A stretch of 64,000 nucleotides of DNA from Candidatus Baldrarchaeum yapensis (GCA_016840465.1 JAEOSH010000006.1:1-64000); one strand, 5' to 3'. Counted from the first letter of the stretch, positions 28,658 to 38,525 are shown. Made by a program: numbers and translations. Notes: generated from the letters alone by a model not told the origin.

Positions 28658-28828
28658 GGTAAACTCAGTATCGGGTTGCTAAAAACCGCGCAGAGCGGTT
28701 CGATGAATGGCATCATGTTATAAAAAATCGATTTGAGGAGCTTGAATCGAAATACGATGAATGCTACCGGTTCGATCAACGGGAGAAAATGCCAGCAGAA
28801 AAAAACTAAAATTTTGAGATTGACTGTA

Positions 28829-29602
28829 ATGACACCAAAATATGTGAGGTATGAGGGATTGAGGGTCTGGGTCTCAGCATTCGTCCTACTTATATTGCTA
28901 TTCCCGGCACTTATGACATTAATTGCCAGTACCGCTTATGCGCAACCAATTTACCAAACGATAAGTGCAACTTCCGGAGGTGTTTACATAGAAGTCCTAG
29001 TATTTTCTCGGACACCAGCTTACGAGGGTCAGCATTTCTCCGTCAACCTATATCTTCAAAATTTAATCGTGTTTTCGCCCGAATGTACAAATATCACGTT
29101 ACTGCCATCCCCACAAGAAAAATCGATGGAAATCGTAATGATGTCATACGGCAGTTCGGCAACGGCTTCTCAGGTAATGGAAGGGTCTCCTGAGGAGAAA
29201 TACAGTGACGTGTATGTTGAGAACGAGGACGAGATCTTTACTACTACGGGTGTAAGCATCAGAAGAAGAGTGTTTAATGCGAGTCAGCCCATTATCGAAA
29301 AGGAACTAGGAGAGTTCTGGGGAATGGTAAGACATGGAACCGTAGGCAAGCAGATAAAACTGCATATCGACCTCTTATTTGAAGTGAGATATAAGAACGG
29401 CTCATCCACCATCCTAGAGGTAAAGAACGGGGATCCTATAACGATAATCGTGATGCCGGGATCGGTAACGATCCCAATGGAACTCATAATCTTCTTTGCA
29501 ACGGTTTCCATTCTCATGATACTATTCCCGATCGTAGTTTTAGTCATTAACAGGTGGAGAATGAAAAGGATAAAGGAGAGGAGGTTATTGTATGCACAGT
29601 AA
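28829..29602 (+). CDS. unknown exported, C-terminally anchored protein
   Basis: The frame opens at 28733, but the ATG at 28829 gives a better N-terminus: a few charged residues, then a hydrophobic helix (WVSAFVLLILLFPALMTLI) and a signal-peptidase-like ASTAYAQ. The middle part (about 140 residues) is predicted to lie outside the membrane and holds several Asn-X-Ser/Thr sites. A C-terminal helix (MELIIFFATVSILMILFPIVVLV) and a basic tail anchor it. No family recognised. It overlaps the next gene by 11 bases and leads a four-gene unit with an ABC ATPase and permease, so it is probably an outer partner of that transporter. Confidence 0.6.
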   Translation: MTPKYVRYEGLRVWVSAFVLLILLFPALMTLIASTAYAQPIYQTISATSGGVYIEVLVFSRTPAYEGQHFSVNLYLQNLIVFSPECTNITLLPSPQEKSMEIVMMSYGSSATASQVMEGSPEEKYSDVYVENEDEIFTTTGVSIRRRVFNASQPIIEKELGEFWGMVRHGTVGKQIKLHIDLLFEVRYKNGSSTILEVKNGDPITIIVMPGSVTIPMELIIFFATVSILMILFPIVVLVINRWRMKRIKERRLLYAQ

Positions 29603-30329
29603 TGAGCTAAGATGTGGAGGGATGCTTGTATTAGTAGTAATAATGATGGTTATAGCCTTCATTCCGCTCACCATCGTGGACGCTTACGGTGCAAGCAATA
29701 ATGTGGTACTGGCATATAAGGGCGAGGTCGGGAGGCCCGTTGAAGGTAAAAACATAACAACGTACCCCGCTCACGCATACATTACGATAAAGATGCAAGC
29801 AAATGGCACAATATTAGTCGAGGAGGTATCGGAAGGAATTCCTCCGGCAATATTGATGATCACCAAGAAGATATATTTGGTAGAGAGCAATAGCAGAAAG
29901 ATAGTTGGTACGGAAGAGTATGTACTTTGGTGGATCGATCCTCACGGCCTGAAAAATGGGGATAAGGTCAAGATACTGAATTTCACGTTCGAGGTTGTGG
30001 GAACATCAAGTTATTTCGTCATGAACATGCTAAGGAGAGTAGTTGAACTTCGGCATATTGACGAAAATGGTACAAAGTATGCGGCTAAATATGATGAGAA
30101 AAGCGGGGTTCTAATAGAATATAGGATCAAGAATTACGCGGAAAATTATTCTCTAGTCATTATACTGGAGTCGGCGTACGGGGTTGAATTGAGCGTTGAT
30201 ATTCTGTACTATGTGATGCTTGCCCTTCCGTTCATTATTGTTCCGGCGATAATAACTTATTTCATCACAAGGCCGCGCCTTCCGAAAGTGGGAGGGATAA
30301 GAAGTGAAGGAGGCGGTGATAAAGGTTGA
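29592..30329 (+). CDS. unknown exported, C-terminally anchored protein, second of the ABC unit
   Basis: A 245-residue protein with the same plan as its upstream neighbour: an N-terminal signal helix (MLVLVVIMMVIAFIPLTIV, cleavage near AYGAS), a beta-rich outside domain with Asn-X-Ser/Thr sites, and a C-terminal helix (YYVMLALPFIIVPAIITYF) with a basic end. It overlaps the upstream gene by 11 bases and the ATPase downstream by 26. No family recognised. The shared topology suggests a pair that works with the ABC ATPase and permease, perhaps as outside subunits or clients. Confidence 0.65.
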   Translation: MHSNELRCGGMLVLVVIMMVIAFIPLTIVDAYGASNNVVLAYKGEVGRPVEGKNITTYPAHAYITIKMQANGTILVEEVSEGIPPAILMITKKIYLVESNSRKIVGTEEYVLWWIDPHGLKNGDKVKILNFTFEVVGTSSYFVMNMLRRVVELRHIDENGTKYAAKYDEKSGVLIEYRIKNYAENYSLVIILESAYGVELSVDILYYVMLALPFIIVPAIITYFITRPRLPKVGGIRSEGGGDKG

Positions 30330-31245
30330 AGGTTTGGTGAAATTCTACGGGAAGATAAGGGCACTTGCTGGAGTGACATTTGAGGTAGAGCATGGGACGT
30401 GTTTCGGCTATCTTGGACCCAATGGGGCTGGGAAGACTACGACTATAAGAATTCTCCTAGGGTTAATAAAACAGGACGCAGGCAGGGCATTTATTCTTGG
30501 AGAGAAAGCAGGATCGAGGAAGGCTCTAAGAAGGGTGGGTTACCTCCCAGAAAGACCCGGATTTTACGATCATTGGACTCTCCTTGACTATATGAGGTAT
30601 ATAGGAACTCTTTATGGAATGGCCCTACGAGAGGCTAAGAGAAGGGCTGAAGAACTCTTAGAGTGGATAAAATTGGGCGATTGGGCATACGAAAAAATAG
30701 GTAATCTTAGTGCGGGCATGCGCCAAAGACTCGCTTTCGCGCAGGCCTTCATTAACGACCCAGACTTGCTGATACTTGACGAACCCACATCAAATTTGGA
30801 CCCAATGGCGCGCATCGAAATTCTTGATAAGATAAAGTCCGCGGTCAGGGAGGGGAGAACAGTCCTGTTCTCGAGCCATGTTCTTCCCGAGGTGGAAAGA
30901 GTTTCCGACCATATAGTGATTATCCACCGCGGGCTAATACTCGCCCAAGGGAGAATCGAAGACCTGCGGAGACTTCCTAACACCTACAGCATAAAAACCG
31001 ATAATCCTCAAATCTTAGTAAATGAATTAAAGAACCTGTCCTACGTGAAAAATGTAAGTATAAAAGATAGAGAGACGTTGTTTGTGGAAGTTGAGGATGT
31101 CAGCAGATTCGAAGGAGAGATTGCGAGAATTATCGCCAAATGCGGAGTTAAATTGAAGCGTTTTGAACCCGTAGGTGAATCCCTCGAAAACATTTATGTT
31201 AGAATTGTACGCGAGGGAGGGATTCCGGTTGGTGGACAGAGATGA
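30304..31245 (+). CDS. ABC transporter ATP-binding subunit
   Basis: A 313-residue nucleotide-binding subunit: Walker A GPNGAGKTT near 37-45, Q-loop region, signature LSAGMRQRLAFAQA, Walker B LLILDEPTSNLDP, and switch His in LFSSHVLPEVER. The extra 90 C-terminal residues are those of CcmA/NatA-type ATPases, which pair with ABC-2 permeases for export. It overlaps the anchored protein upstream and the permease downstream, so all four genes are likely one transcript. Confidence 0.93.
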   Translation: MKEAVIKVEGLVKFYGKIRALAGVTFEVEHGTCFGYLGPNGAGKTTTIRILLGLIKQDAGRAFILGEKAGSRKALRRVGYLPERPGFYDHWTLLDYMRYIGTLYGMALREAKRRAEELLEWIKLGDWAYEKIGNLSAGMRQRLAFAQAFINDPDLLILDEPTSNLDPMARIEILDKIKSAVREGRTVLFSSHVLPEVERVSDHIVIIHRGLILAQGRIEDLRRLPNTYSIKTDNPQILVNELKNLSYVKNVSIKDRETLFVEVEDVSRFEGEIARIIAKCGVKLKRFEPVGESLENIYVRIVREGGIPVGGQR

Positions 31246-32146
31246 ACTTAAAAACAAAATTGAAGTGTTTGGCAGGTTACTTTTGGAGGAAATGAGGATC
31301 TCGTATAGAAGCAAGAGGTTTTACATATACCTCATCCTATTCTTGCTTCCGCCGCTTTTCATGAGCCTGTGGTACTTCATCTTCCAGTATCACATCGACA
31401 TTCAGACAATCGACCTGAAAATATTCATGCAGGGAGAAGGAGCCAAGGAGGACATACTGACCGAAAGAGTGAATATCGTAAAGGGAATGAGGGGAATAAG
31501 TTCCGGGCTTTACATGAGTGGCCTGATGGGGCTCCTTATAGCGGTGATTTCATCCGAATGGGTTGCAGGTGAGCGGCATAGTGGAATGCACAACATAACT
31601 TTTTCGAAATTCATGAGCAGGAGCGGGATACTTCTTGCAAGGTACATCGCGTTCCTCATACACAGCGCCATTTTCGTAACCATAGCGATACTATGGGTGG
31701 GGGTGCTAGTATTGACGCCGTTAATAAATGTAGGCCTGTTCTTTGAAGCATTTAGCAAGACGGCCAACATACTGCTGATAATGATAGGTGTAACCATTCT
31801 ATGCATACTGGCATACACGTCCCTAGCAACTCTCTTCTCAGTGCTGTCTCCGCGGCCAATGATAGCGATCATCATGATGCTAATCTACACAATGGTGATT
31901 GTCAGCATTGTCAGCGTAATCGCCTTAATATTTGGACAACAAAACCCAGCTCTTTATAATCTCATGTACCTCTCATTAAGCAACGACGGAAGCGTCGTAA
32001 TGGAACACTTCATCCTCGGCGAGGAATTCTGGAAATCATACATAATTCCGCAGGACCCGTACGTTGCGCTATCGGTGCTGATCGCTGTATCGGTAGGTGG
32101 GCTTGTACTGGCATGCCTGTTGTTGGAGACTAGGGAATTTTCATAA
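31229..32146 (+). CDS. ABC-2 type permease subunit
   Basis: A membrane protein of about 305 residues with six hydrophobic segments, the first after a long amphipathic N-terminus (RFYIYLILFLLPPLFMSLW), and an outside loop of about 70 residues between helices 1 and 2. This is the NatB/ABC-2 plan. The start is probably TTG at 31229 or GTG at 31232, which lie 9-12 bases after GGGAGG inside the ATPase gene. Partner of the ATPase it overlaps; substrate not known. Confidence 0.8.
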   Translation: MVDRDELKNKIEVFGRLLLEEMRISYRSKRFYIYLILFLLPPLFMSLWYFIFQYHIDIQTIDLKIFMQGEGAKEDILTERVNIVKGMRGISSGLYMSGLMGLLIAVISSEWVAGERHSGMHNITFSKFMSRSGILLARYIAFLIHSAIFVTIAILWVGVLVLTPLINVGLFFEAFSKTANILLIMIGVTILCILAYTSLATLFSVLSPRPMIAIIMMLIYTMVIVSIVSVIALIFGQQNPALYNLMYLSLSNDGSVVMEHFILGEEFWKSYIIPQDPYVALSVLIAVSVGGLVLACLLLETREFS

Positions 32147-32211
32147 GTCACTGAAAGCTAAGTACATTTCAAGGGCAGTGTGCACAATGACATTTTATCC
32201 GGTGATACGAG

Positions 32212-34239
32212 GTGCCAATACTTTTCTTTATTGCTACTCACATGATGCTACTGCTCTTCGTAGTCCCAGTACTCATTCCGAAAACCTTCGGAATTCCCCC
32301 CTTAACTATAAAATTTTGGCGTAGAATCTTTCTATCTACTGCTATCCTCCTTGAGGTTCTTGTGAACATACAACTTTTACCACTTTACATATGGCATGAT
32401 GCCCCCTACGGTTCGCCAGAGTTGATCCTCAGATCTTCATTTTTGTTGCTTCTTTCACTCTCTCTCATGAAGTTTTCCTTCTCTAAGTATTACTCCGAAA
32501 AATTAGAAATCGCGGAAATGGCAAGACGTGAGGTTTTATTCCGAAAAATAAGTCCGTTCATTGTGTGGGGGGCCGTGGGATCGATAGTATTCATAATTCT
32601 GGCATTTGTCGTGGTATCGTTATTGCTTATTCCGGCGTACATGTGTTACTACTTCCTCGTATTCATAAGAACACTATTTGCTCCCGACATAATATCAAAA
32701 TTTGCTCCATTGCGTAAAAAGACAATAATGCAAGTGGTGTCGATGTTCTTCCTCATATATTTCGCCATAATTTCGACATTAGTTATATTTCCGCCTTACT
32801 GGCAAGCACAACACTTTAATAATACGGTTAAAATTGAAAGATCGTCACCTTTTACTTCAGAAGTATCTCCCGCAATGGTTCGCCTGATCGACAAGAATCT
32901 TGCCACGTCTATCATGAGCAGGTACATTTCGGAGTTCGGTTCAAACGCAAATCTTGGAACGCCTCATATAGCCAAAAATGGCAACTCTATTGTGTGGATA
33001 GCACCTGTTTACCCGGCTAATGTCTTTGCTCAGAACTACATAATTGGATTCATAATCATAAAAGCGAATGATCCTATGAGCCCTCCCGTGATTTTAAAGG
33101 AAAAATTCTACGTTGGTGATCTGCTTTACGGCGGTCACAATGTGCACATTAAGAACTTCTTAGAAGATACTACGGTGAGCCGTTCAAGCGCGTACTTCGC
33201 GTTTGATAAGGATGGCAAAATAGTTCTGGTGGTATTAAGAGTCCGTATGACACCGTTGACCTATGAGATCCCAGGAGAGGTCTTAATATACGACCGTAAC
33301 GGAAAAGTTATCGGAAGATATGATATTACAAACGCGCCCGACTGGGTACCGCAGGTTTATGACCAGAAACTCGTCGAAGCAACAGTCCACAATATTGGCC
33401 AGTATTATAGAGGGAATAAAGTGGATCCATTTGCCGGGGGGCTTCTTACAATACCCGCGTCAGAAGACCGATTCGAAATTACGGAATCCCCTCAGAACAT
33501 CATAAATCCCGACACAAATTGCGTTGAAACGATAATTTATGTTCATCCTCTCGGTAATGATAGAACTCTGGCAGGGATTTTCCGTATATTCAAGGGCGGC
33601 ATATACTTTTACGACTTCAGAATGCTCAGTTTAATTAGCGCTAGGGTTGCACATGATTATGCCGAATCCCTTTTTCCCAAACCAGCGGTAGGAGAATATT
33701 TCGCAACTGCGGGGATGCTTTATCCCGTTAAACATCCCCTCACCGGAGAAGCTGTGTGGACATGGTTTGTCCCAATTTATTGGAGGAAAAACGCGACTAT
33801 ATTACTAAGAGGCCTCGTTCTAATAAACGCTCACAACATGAGTTACTTTTATTACGGCATCATCAGGGAGAACGAACATGGTTGCGAGTTCGTTGCGCGA
33901 GTTCTTGAAGGTTACAAAAGAGTGTTGAAGCAGGCCATTAAATACGAATATATCATTAATTATGCGAACGAAACCCACATTTCTGGATACTTTAGAGTTT
34001 TGAACGTATCGAGGTATGTAAGTGGAGGGGAAACCCACATAGTCCTCTGGATAAACTACGAAAACGTATCCTTCGTTGAGGCAACTGCAAGTGACCTTAA
34101 GAACAAAACCGCGTGGTATGAACTTTTGTTTACGCGCCCCGGTGATGTTGTCCTCATAACCGCGGAGAAAGCAGATGGATACTGGGTCCTTAGAGAATTC
34201 GATAACCTTGAGATAACACCGGAAGGACGCGTGCATTAG
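32212..34239 (+). CDS. large membrane-anchored protein of unknown function
   Basis: A 675-residue protein from a GTG. The first about 195 residues hold five or six hydrophobic helices (for example ISPFIVWGAVGSIVFIILAF and a long one near 180). The remaining about 470 residues are soluble and beta-rich, with many aromatic residues and several Asn-X-Ser/Thr sites, and likely lie outside the cell. A C-terminal section from about 590 (GYFRVLNVSRYV then GDVVLITAEKADGYWVL) has an OB-like strand rhythm. It follows the ABC unit by 65 bases on the same strand and its stop overlaps the convergent RCK gene. I recognise no family. Confidence 0.65.
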   Translation: MPILFFIATHMMLLLFVVPVLIPKTFGIPPLTIKFWRRIFLSTAILLEVLVNIQLLPLYIWHDAPYGSPELILRSSFLLLLSLSLMKFSFSKYYSEKLEIAEMARREVLFRKISPFIVWGAVGSIVFIILAFVVVSLLLIPAYMCYYFLVFIRTLFAPDIISKFAPLRKKTIMQVVSMFFLIYFAIISTLVIFPPYWQAQHFNNTVKIERSSPFTSEVSPAMVRLIDKNLATSIMSRYISEFGSNANLGTPHIAKNGNSIVWIAPVYPANVFAQNYIIGFIIIKANDPMSPPVILKEKFYVGDLLYGGHNVHIKNFLEDTTVSRSSAYFAFDKDGKIVLVVLRVRMTPLTYEIPGEVLIYDRNGKVIGRYDITNAPDWVPQVYDQKLVEATVHNIGQYYRGNKVDPFAGGLLTIPASEDRFEITESPQNIINPDTNCVETIIYVHPLGNDRTLAGIFRIFKGGIYFYDFRMLSLISARVAHDYAESLFPKPAVGEYFATAGMLYPVKHPLTGEAVWTWFVPIYWRKNATILLRGLVLINAHNMSYFYYGIIRENEHGCEFVARVLEGYKRVLKQAIKYEYIINYANETHISGYFRVLNVSRYVSGGETHIVLWINYENVSFVEATASDLKNKTAWYELLFTRPGDVVLITAEKADGYWVLREFDNLEITPEGRVH

Positions 34240-35195
34240 ATCAAAAGTTTAAGGAAGTTCCTCAGCGCGCTTATATCCCCATATATAAACAGCACGTCAC
34301 CCTCTTTTACACATATGTTTCGATCCCACAACCATTCGCTTCCTCTTCGCACAGATAACACTTTTACACCTGTCTGATTTTCAATGTCAGCAATCTTCAA
34401 TCCGTTAATTTTGGCATGCCTGTGAATCTTGATCACGAAAGGTTTCGGAAATTCCGATATTATGTCAGTAAAACACCCGAGTATGTATTCTATTACGGCG
34501 ATTTTGCTCGTGCTGAGAATCTCGTCGGCAAATCCCCCTTTCTTCAAAATTTCCGCAATGTCATCGTTATAGATTCTAACGATGATCTTCGCGTTTGGAT
34601 TCAATTTTCTGATGCGCTCTGCAATCACCGGATTTACGTAATCATCATTAATCGATATAATGACCGCTCGTGCGTGTTCCACATTCGCTTCTCTTAAGAC
34701 AGATGTGAGAGAGGCGTCGCCGAATATCACCGGTACACCCTTACTGATCAAATTGCTCACAAATTCGTTATGTTCCCTATCTCTCGGAAGTACTATTAGC
34801 ACAAACGGTATTCCTAACTCGAGAAGTGCACTGACAACTCTACGCCCCAAGTGACCACATCCTATCACAACTATATGATCACGCATGTGCTGTGCCCTTA
34901 TTCTGGCTTTTTCATCGTAGTGCAATGTTCGAATTTCAACAAATGCCATTATAGGAGACATTTCTATCAGAAATATTATTAGGAGGCAAACACACTCCCC
35001 GATCGTGTGAGGCTCGTAGTTTAAAGAGAGAAACAGAACCAGGTTCTCGAATGTAAGCTCGACTCCAGAAGATAATGCTACCACCACGAACAGCACTGCC
35101 AATGTTGAGAAATATATCAATGCGGTTCTTATTAGTCTGAGAAAGTAGAGAATCTCAAGGATTAAAATGTAAATATTCCTTAGGAGGCTCTTCAT
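34236..35195 (-). CDS. TrkA-type RCK protein with an N-terminal membrane part
   Basis: A 319-residue protein with two N-terminal hydrophobic helices, then a Rossmann RCK/TrkA-N domain (VVIGCGHLGRRVV, the GxGxxG nucleotide site; DASLTSVLREANVEHA) and a TrkA-C domain (GLKIADIENQTG, then GDVLFIYGD). This is the plan of archaeal potassium channels. Between the helices, where TVGYGD is expected, the sequence reads LVLFLSLNYEPHTIG, so no selectivity filter can be seen. It may be a channel-derived sensor or subunit. Its last 4 bases overlap the end of the 675-residue membrane gene. Confidence 0.75.
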   Translation of the reverse strand: MKSLLRNIYILILEILYFLRLIRTALIYFSTLAVLFVVVALSSGVELTFENLVLFLSLNYEPHTIGECVCLLIIFLIEMSPIMAFVEIRTLHYDEKARIRAQHMRDHIVVIGCGHLGRRVVSALLELGIPFVLIVLPRDREHNEFVSNLISKGVPVIFGDASLTSVLREANVEHARAVIISINDDYVNPVIAERIRKLNPNAKIIVRIYNDDIAEILKKGGFADEILSTSKIAVIEYILGCFTDIISEFPKPFVIKIHRHAKINGLKIADIENQTGVKVLSVRRGSEWLWDRNICVKEGDVLFIYGDISALRNFLKLLI

Positions 35196-35228
35196 GTGTA
35201 CCCCCTGTTGGACATGGAAACGTTTCGA

Positions 35229-35951
35229 TCATCCTATTATCTTCTTTGGGTGGTAGCAATTCCCCCATATAAGAAGCGCCCTATTAACCTTATAAAATGG
35301 TCCGCTTGCAAGATTCTCATCGTACATTTTCAAAAACAGCCTTCTGACAATATTCGTCCCACTAACATAAGGGCTGATCGCGCCTGCGCCCTTAAGTTCA
35401 AGAATTAATGTACCTGCATAGGATCGCGGCAGACCCGAGAGTTCACATCCTTTCACTATCGCGTTTGCCGATATTAAACCAAATACCGAATTTTTGATAG
35501 CGTACTCAAATATTCGTGGCACATAACTGGCAAATTTATCTCCAATATCATCAAAATACCATACCAGTGCATCCCGGCAATCTAAGTACCCCTCGGTAAT
35601 AAGTAACCTCAGAAGGTATCTGATAATCTTAGGCATTGAAAATCGTTCGTTTACAGAACACCTAAATGCCACATTTTCCCACTCAAGGCAGTCTCCTGAA
35701 ATTCTCTCTTCGCTGAAGAAAGCGTTCCATTCCCATCCCAGGAAGATGATGGTATTAAATGCCTGAAGGACATTAAATTGTGAAACATTTTTGCGCACTT
35801 CCGTTAAGATTTGACCTGCGGTTAATGTTCCATTTTTCACAAAAAGATTGAGAACCTTGGCGAAAGTCACCTTAATGGGTTCTTCCTCCTCGCTCAAATA
35901 CTTCCTGCAGATTTCATTGTATATGATCTGGTGATTGTTTGAGGTCACCAC
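35229..35951 (-). CDS. unknown protein, helical, possibly with a winged helix
   Basis: A 240-residue protein from a GTG (GGTGA upstream). The central part (PKIIRYLLRLLITEGYLDCRD) and the segment ANAIVKGCELSGLPRSYAGTLILELKGAGAIS have the look of two helix-turn-helix units, the second ending in a wing-like strand. There is no clear motif and no known family. It lies 33 bases upstream of the RCK gene on the same strand, so the pair may be co-transcribed. A transcription regulator of the channel-like gene is possible but unproved. Confidence 0.55.
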   Translation of the reverse strand: MVTSNNHQIIYNEICRKYLSEEEEPIKVTFAKVLNLFVKNGTLTAGQILTEVRKNVSQFNVLQAFNTIIFLGWEWNAFFSEERISGDCLEWENVAFRCSVNERFSMPKIIRYLLRLLITEGYLDCRDALVWYFDDIGDKFASYVPRIFEYAIKNSVFGLISANAIVKGCELSGLPRSYAGTLILELKGAGAISPYVSGTNIVRRLFLKMYDENLASGPFYKVNRALLIWGNCYHPKKIIG

Positions 35952-36185
35952 TATTCACCAAGCTGGGTTAATCATCGGCAAATTCTCATCTAATAACCAA
36001 TTGAACAAAAATAAATCTCTTGTTTAAAGACTAATCTTCATGGAAATCGCAAATCTGCCATATGAGTTCTCTCGAACTACCTCCTAACACCGTGCAACAT
36101 TCTTAGATGGAATTATATGTCAAAAGACGGGAAAAATTATTATGACCGGCGCTAACAGGTGGTTAAAGGAGGCCAATGGCGGTAA

Positions 36186-38525
36186 ATGTACATAACCGAT
36201 AATATTGCCAAATTGGAAGGACTGTTGAGAAAGTGGGGTATTTCCGAGTTAAGGGAGGTACAACGCAAGGCCATAGACATGGGGCTACTCAGAGGAGAAA
36301 GTTTGATTGTATGTGCGCCAAGTGGCAGTGGTAAGACGTTAATCGGAGAGATAGCACTTGCTCTTAATGCAAATGATGGGATGGGCGTATATTTAGTGCC
36401 CTTTAAGGCTCTTGCTGACGAAAAATTTGAGGATTTCAGGAAGAAGTTTGATTGGAAGAAAGTGGGAATAACGACTGGTGATTATGACGTAGTTCCTGAA
36501 AGTCTTAGAAACTATGACATTTTAGTCACAACATATGAAAGATTCGACAGTATACTCAGAGCGGATCCTCCCTGGTTGCGAGAAATAAAGGTCGTAGTTG
36601 TCGATGAAATACACATGATCGGGGACAAAAATAGGGGTCCTCGACTTGAAAGTCTCCTTTTCCGCCTCTCCTCGAAATTAAAAGAATTTCAGTTAATAGG
36701 TTTAAGCGCTACTATTGCGAATCCGGAAGAAATTGCCGAGTGGCTGGGTTGTAAACTTGTAATGAGCAACAAACGCCCAGTTCCTCTCAAGTATCAGGTA
36801 GTTCTCTGTAAAAACAAAAGAAAGGAGATACTTGAATTATCGAGGAGATGTTTGGAGGAGGGAGGGCAGGCGCTTATCTTTGTTCTAACTAGGAGAGAGG
36901 CGGAAGACGTGGCGGTGATGCTGTCCGAAGTCAGTGAGGAATTTCTGAGTACAGATGATAGAAAAACTCTCGAAAATATTGCTAAAGACTTAGAAAAGGA
37001 GGATATGCCATCGATCTCAAAGAGGCTTGCGATGATTTTGCGGCTCGGCGCGGCGTTTCATCATGCCGGTCTTCCTCATAGGGATAGATCCTTAGTTGAG
37101 AAATTATTTAGGGATAAGGTGCTTAAGCTGTTGTCTTGTACAACAACGTTGAGTGCAGGGGTGAATTTACCCGCTCGGTACGTGATACTAAAAGATGTCA
37201 CTAGAAAGAGAGGAAAGAAGATATCAACAGCGTTAGGGGCCAACGAGTTTCACCAAATATTAGGCAGGGCCGGCCGTCCCGGCTTTGATGACATAGGGAT
37301 AGGTGTGGTATTAAGTTCGTCTCATAGGGAATTGCAATACATAAAGAGAAGGTACTTTTCCGGTGATGGGTTGGATCCAGTATACGACAATGTTTTAAGT
37401 GCCATGATGCACTTTGATGCGCTTACAGAGCAGGTGCTTCTGCGAATTTTCGAGGAAGAACCCACGAGTATAGACTCTCTAGTGCAGTACTTCTCTGGGA
37501 CATTCTGGGGTTGGAAAGTCGGCGGTCGCGAGGCGATTTCAAGAATTTTTTACTCAGAAGCAAAGGACGTTCTCAGAGGACTTAAGGAGATTTGTATGGA
37601 TGCCCGCACATTGGAAGTTGACATTTTAGAATTCAACGGCATTTCTGTAAAGGCTCGGGTGCAAAGCGAGTCCTCATCGAAATGGTATAGGGTTCAAATA
37701 GATGCAAGCGGTAATGCGCAGTGTTCATGTCCCGATTTCAAGTTTAGGAGGAGAAAAGAAGGAGAACTCTGTAAGCATCTTGCAACTCTAGTAAGATACA
37801 TTGTTGAAGAGGGGATCGGCGACGCAATACCAGTGGTGCTCGATTATATTCGTATTACAAGAAATGTTGAGGTATCTCCGATATCTTACTTAAGGATCGG
37901 GGGCTTCATCTCATCTTCCCGTGATGGAACCCTTCATTGCACGAAGTTCGGAAAAACCACAATACTCCTCTATATAAAGCCAAAAACTGCGCTGTTCCTT
38001 AGAGGTGGAATTATTCGCGTCGGAGATCCTTTAGAGAAATATCTTATTGAACTAGCCATACATGCTGCTCACTTAGAGGATAACGAGAAAATCGGGCCGC
38101 GCAGAATGAAAAGGTACGTGGATGCACTGCTTATGTGGATAGATGAATATCGAGAATCGGAGATTTGCGATAGTTGTAAAATAGATCCGGGAGATTTCCA
38201 AATGCTCAGGGATAGAGCAACATGGATGATGCATTCGATCTCCATACTGGCATCACTCTTTAATAGGGGGAACGTTGCAGAGACCGCAAGAAAACTGGAG
38301 GAGAGGTTGAAACACGGCGTCAGGGAGGAGTTATTGCCAATATTAAGAATGAGAGTCGAGGGCCTCGGTAGGGTGAGGGCAAGGATACTTTTCAATGCAG
38401 GGTTCAAAACCCCGGAGGATCTCAAGAATGCAACCTTAGAGACTCTTACAAGGTTGCCGAGCATAGGCAAGAATCTCGCGAGCAGAATACTCAGCCGATT
38501 GAAGCATAATACCATGGAACATTGA
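36186..38525 (+). CDS. Ski2/Hel308-like helicase with an inserted SWIM zinc finger
   Basis: A 779-residue superfamily 2 helicase: Walker A APSGSGKT near 47-54, VPFKALADEKF (motif Ia), DEIH box (VVVDEIHMIG), GLSATIANP (motif III), FHHAGLP and SAGVNLPAR, and QILGRAGRPGFDD (motif VI). At about 500-540 comes a SWIM finger (CSCPDF...CKHLATL), absent from ordinary Hel308. The C-terminus has paired helix-hairpin-helix units (VEGLGRVRARILFNAGF and LPSIGKNLASRIL), as in Hel308 and repair nucleases. It likely unwinds or remodels branched DNA at stalled forks. The gene has its own leader and no close partner. Confidence 0.9.
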   Translation: MYITDNIAKLEGLLRKWGISELREVQRKAIDMGLLRGESLIVCAPSGSGKTLIGEIALALNANDGMGVYLVPFKALADEKFEDFRKKFDWKKVGITTGDYDVVPESLRNYDILVTTYERFDSILRADPPWLREIKVVVVDEIHMIGDKNRGPRLESLLFRLSSKLKEFQLIGLSATIANPEEIAEWLGCKLVMSNKRPVPLKYQVVLCKNKRKEILELSRRCLEEGGQALIFVLTRREAEDVAVMLSEVSEEFLSTDDRKTLENIAKDLEKEDMPSISKRLAMILRLGAAFHHAGLPHRDRSLVEKLFRDKVLKLLSCTTTLSAGVNLPARYVILKDVTRKRGKKISTALGANEFHQILGRAGRPGFDDIGIGVVLSSSHRELQYIKRRYFSGDGLDPVYDNVLSAMMHFDALTEQVLLRIFEEEPTSIDSLVQYFSGTFWGWKVGGREAISRIFYSEAKDVLRGLKEICMDARTLEVDILEFNGISVKARVQSESSSKWYRVQIDASGNAQCSCPDFKFRRRKEGELCKHLATLVRYIVEEGIGDAIPVVLDYIRITRNVEVSPISYLRIGGFISSSRDGTLHCTKFGKTTILLYIKPKTALFLRGGIIRVGDPLEKYLIELAIHAAHLEDNEKIGPRRMKRYVDALLMWIDEYRESEICDSCKIDPGDFQMLRDRATWMMHSISILASLFNRGNVAETARKLEERLKHGVREELLPILRMRVEGLGRVRARILFNAGFKTPEDLKNATLETLTRLPSIGKNLASRILSRLKHNTMEH

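Noticed and set aside
28684-28700. Small stem-loop AACCGC/GCGGTT after the TauE/SafE gene
   Set aside because: Six-base stem, no T run, and no clear link to termination in archaea. Too weak to call a terminator.
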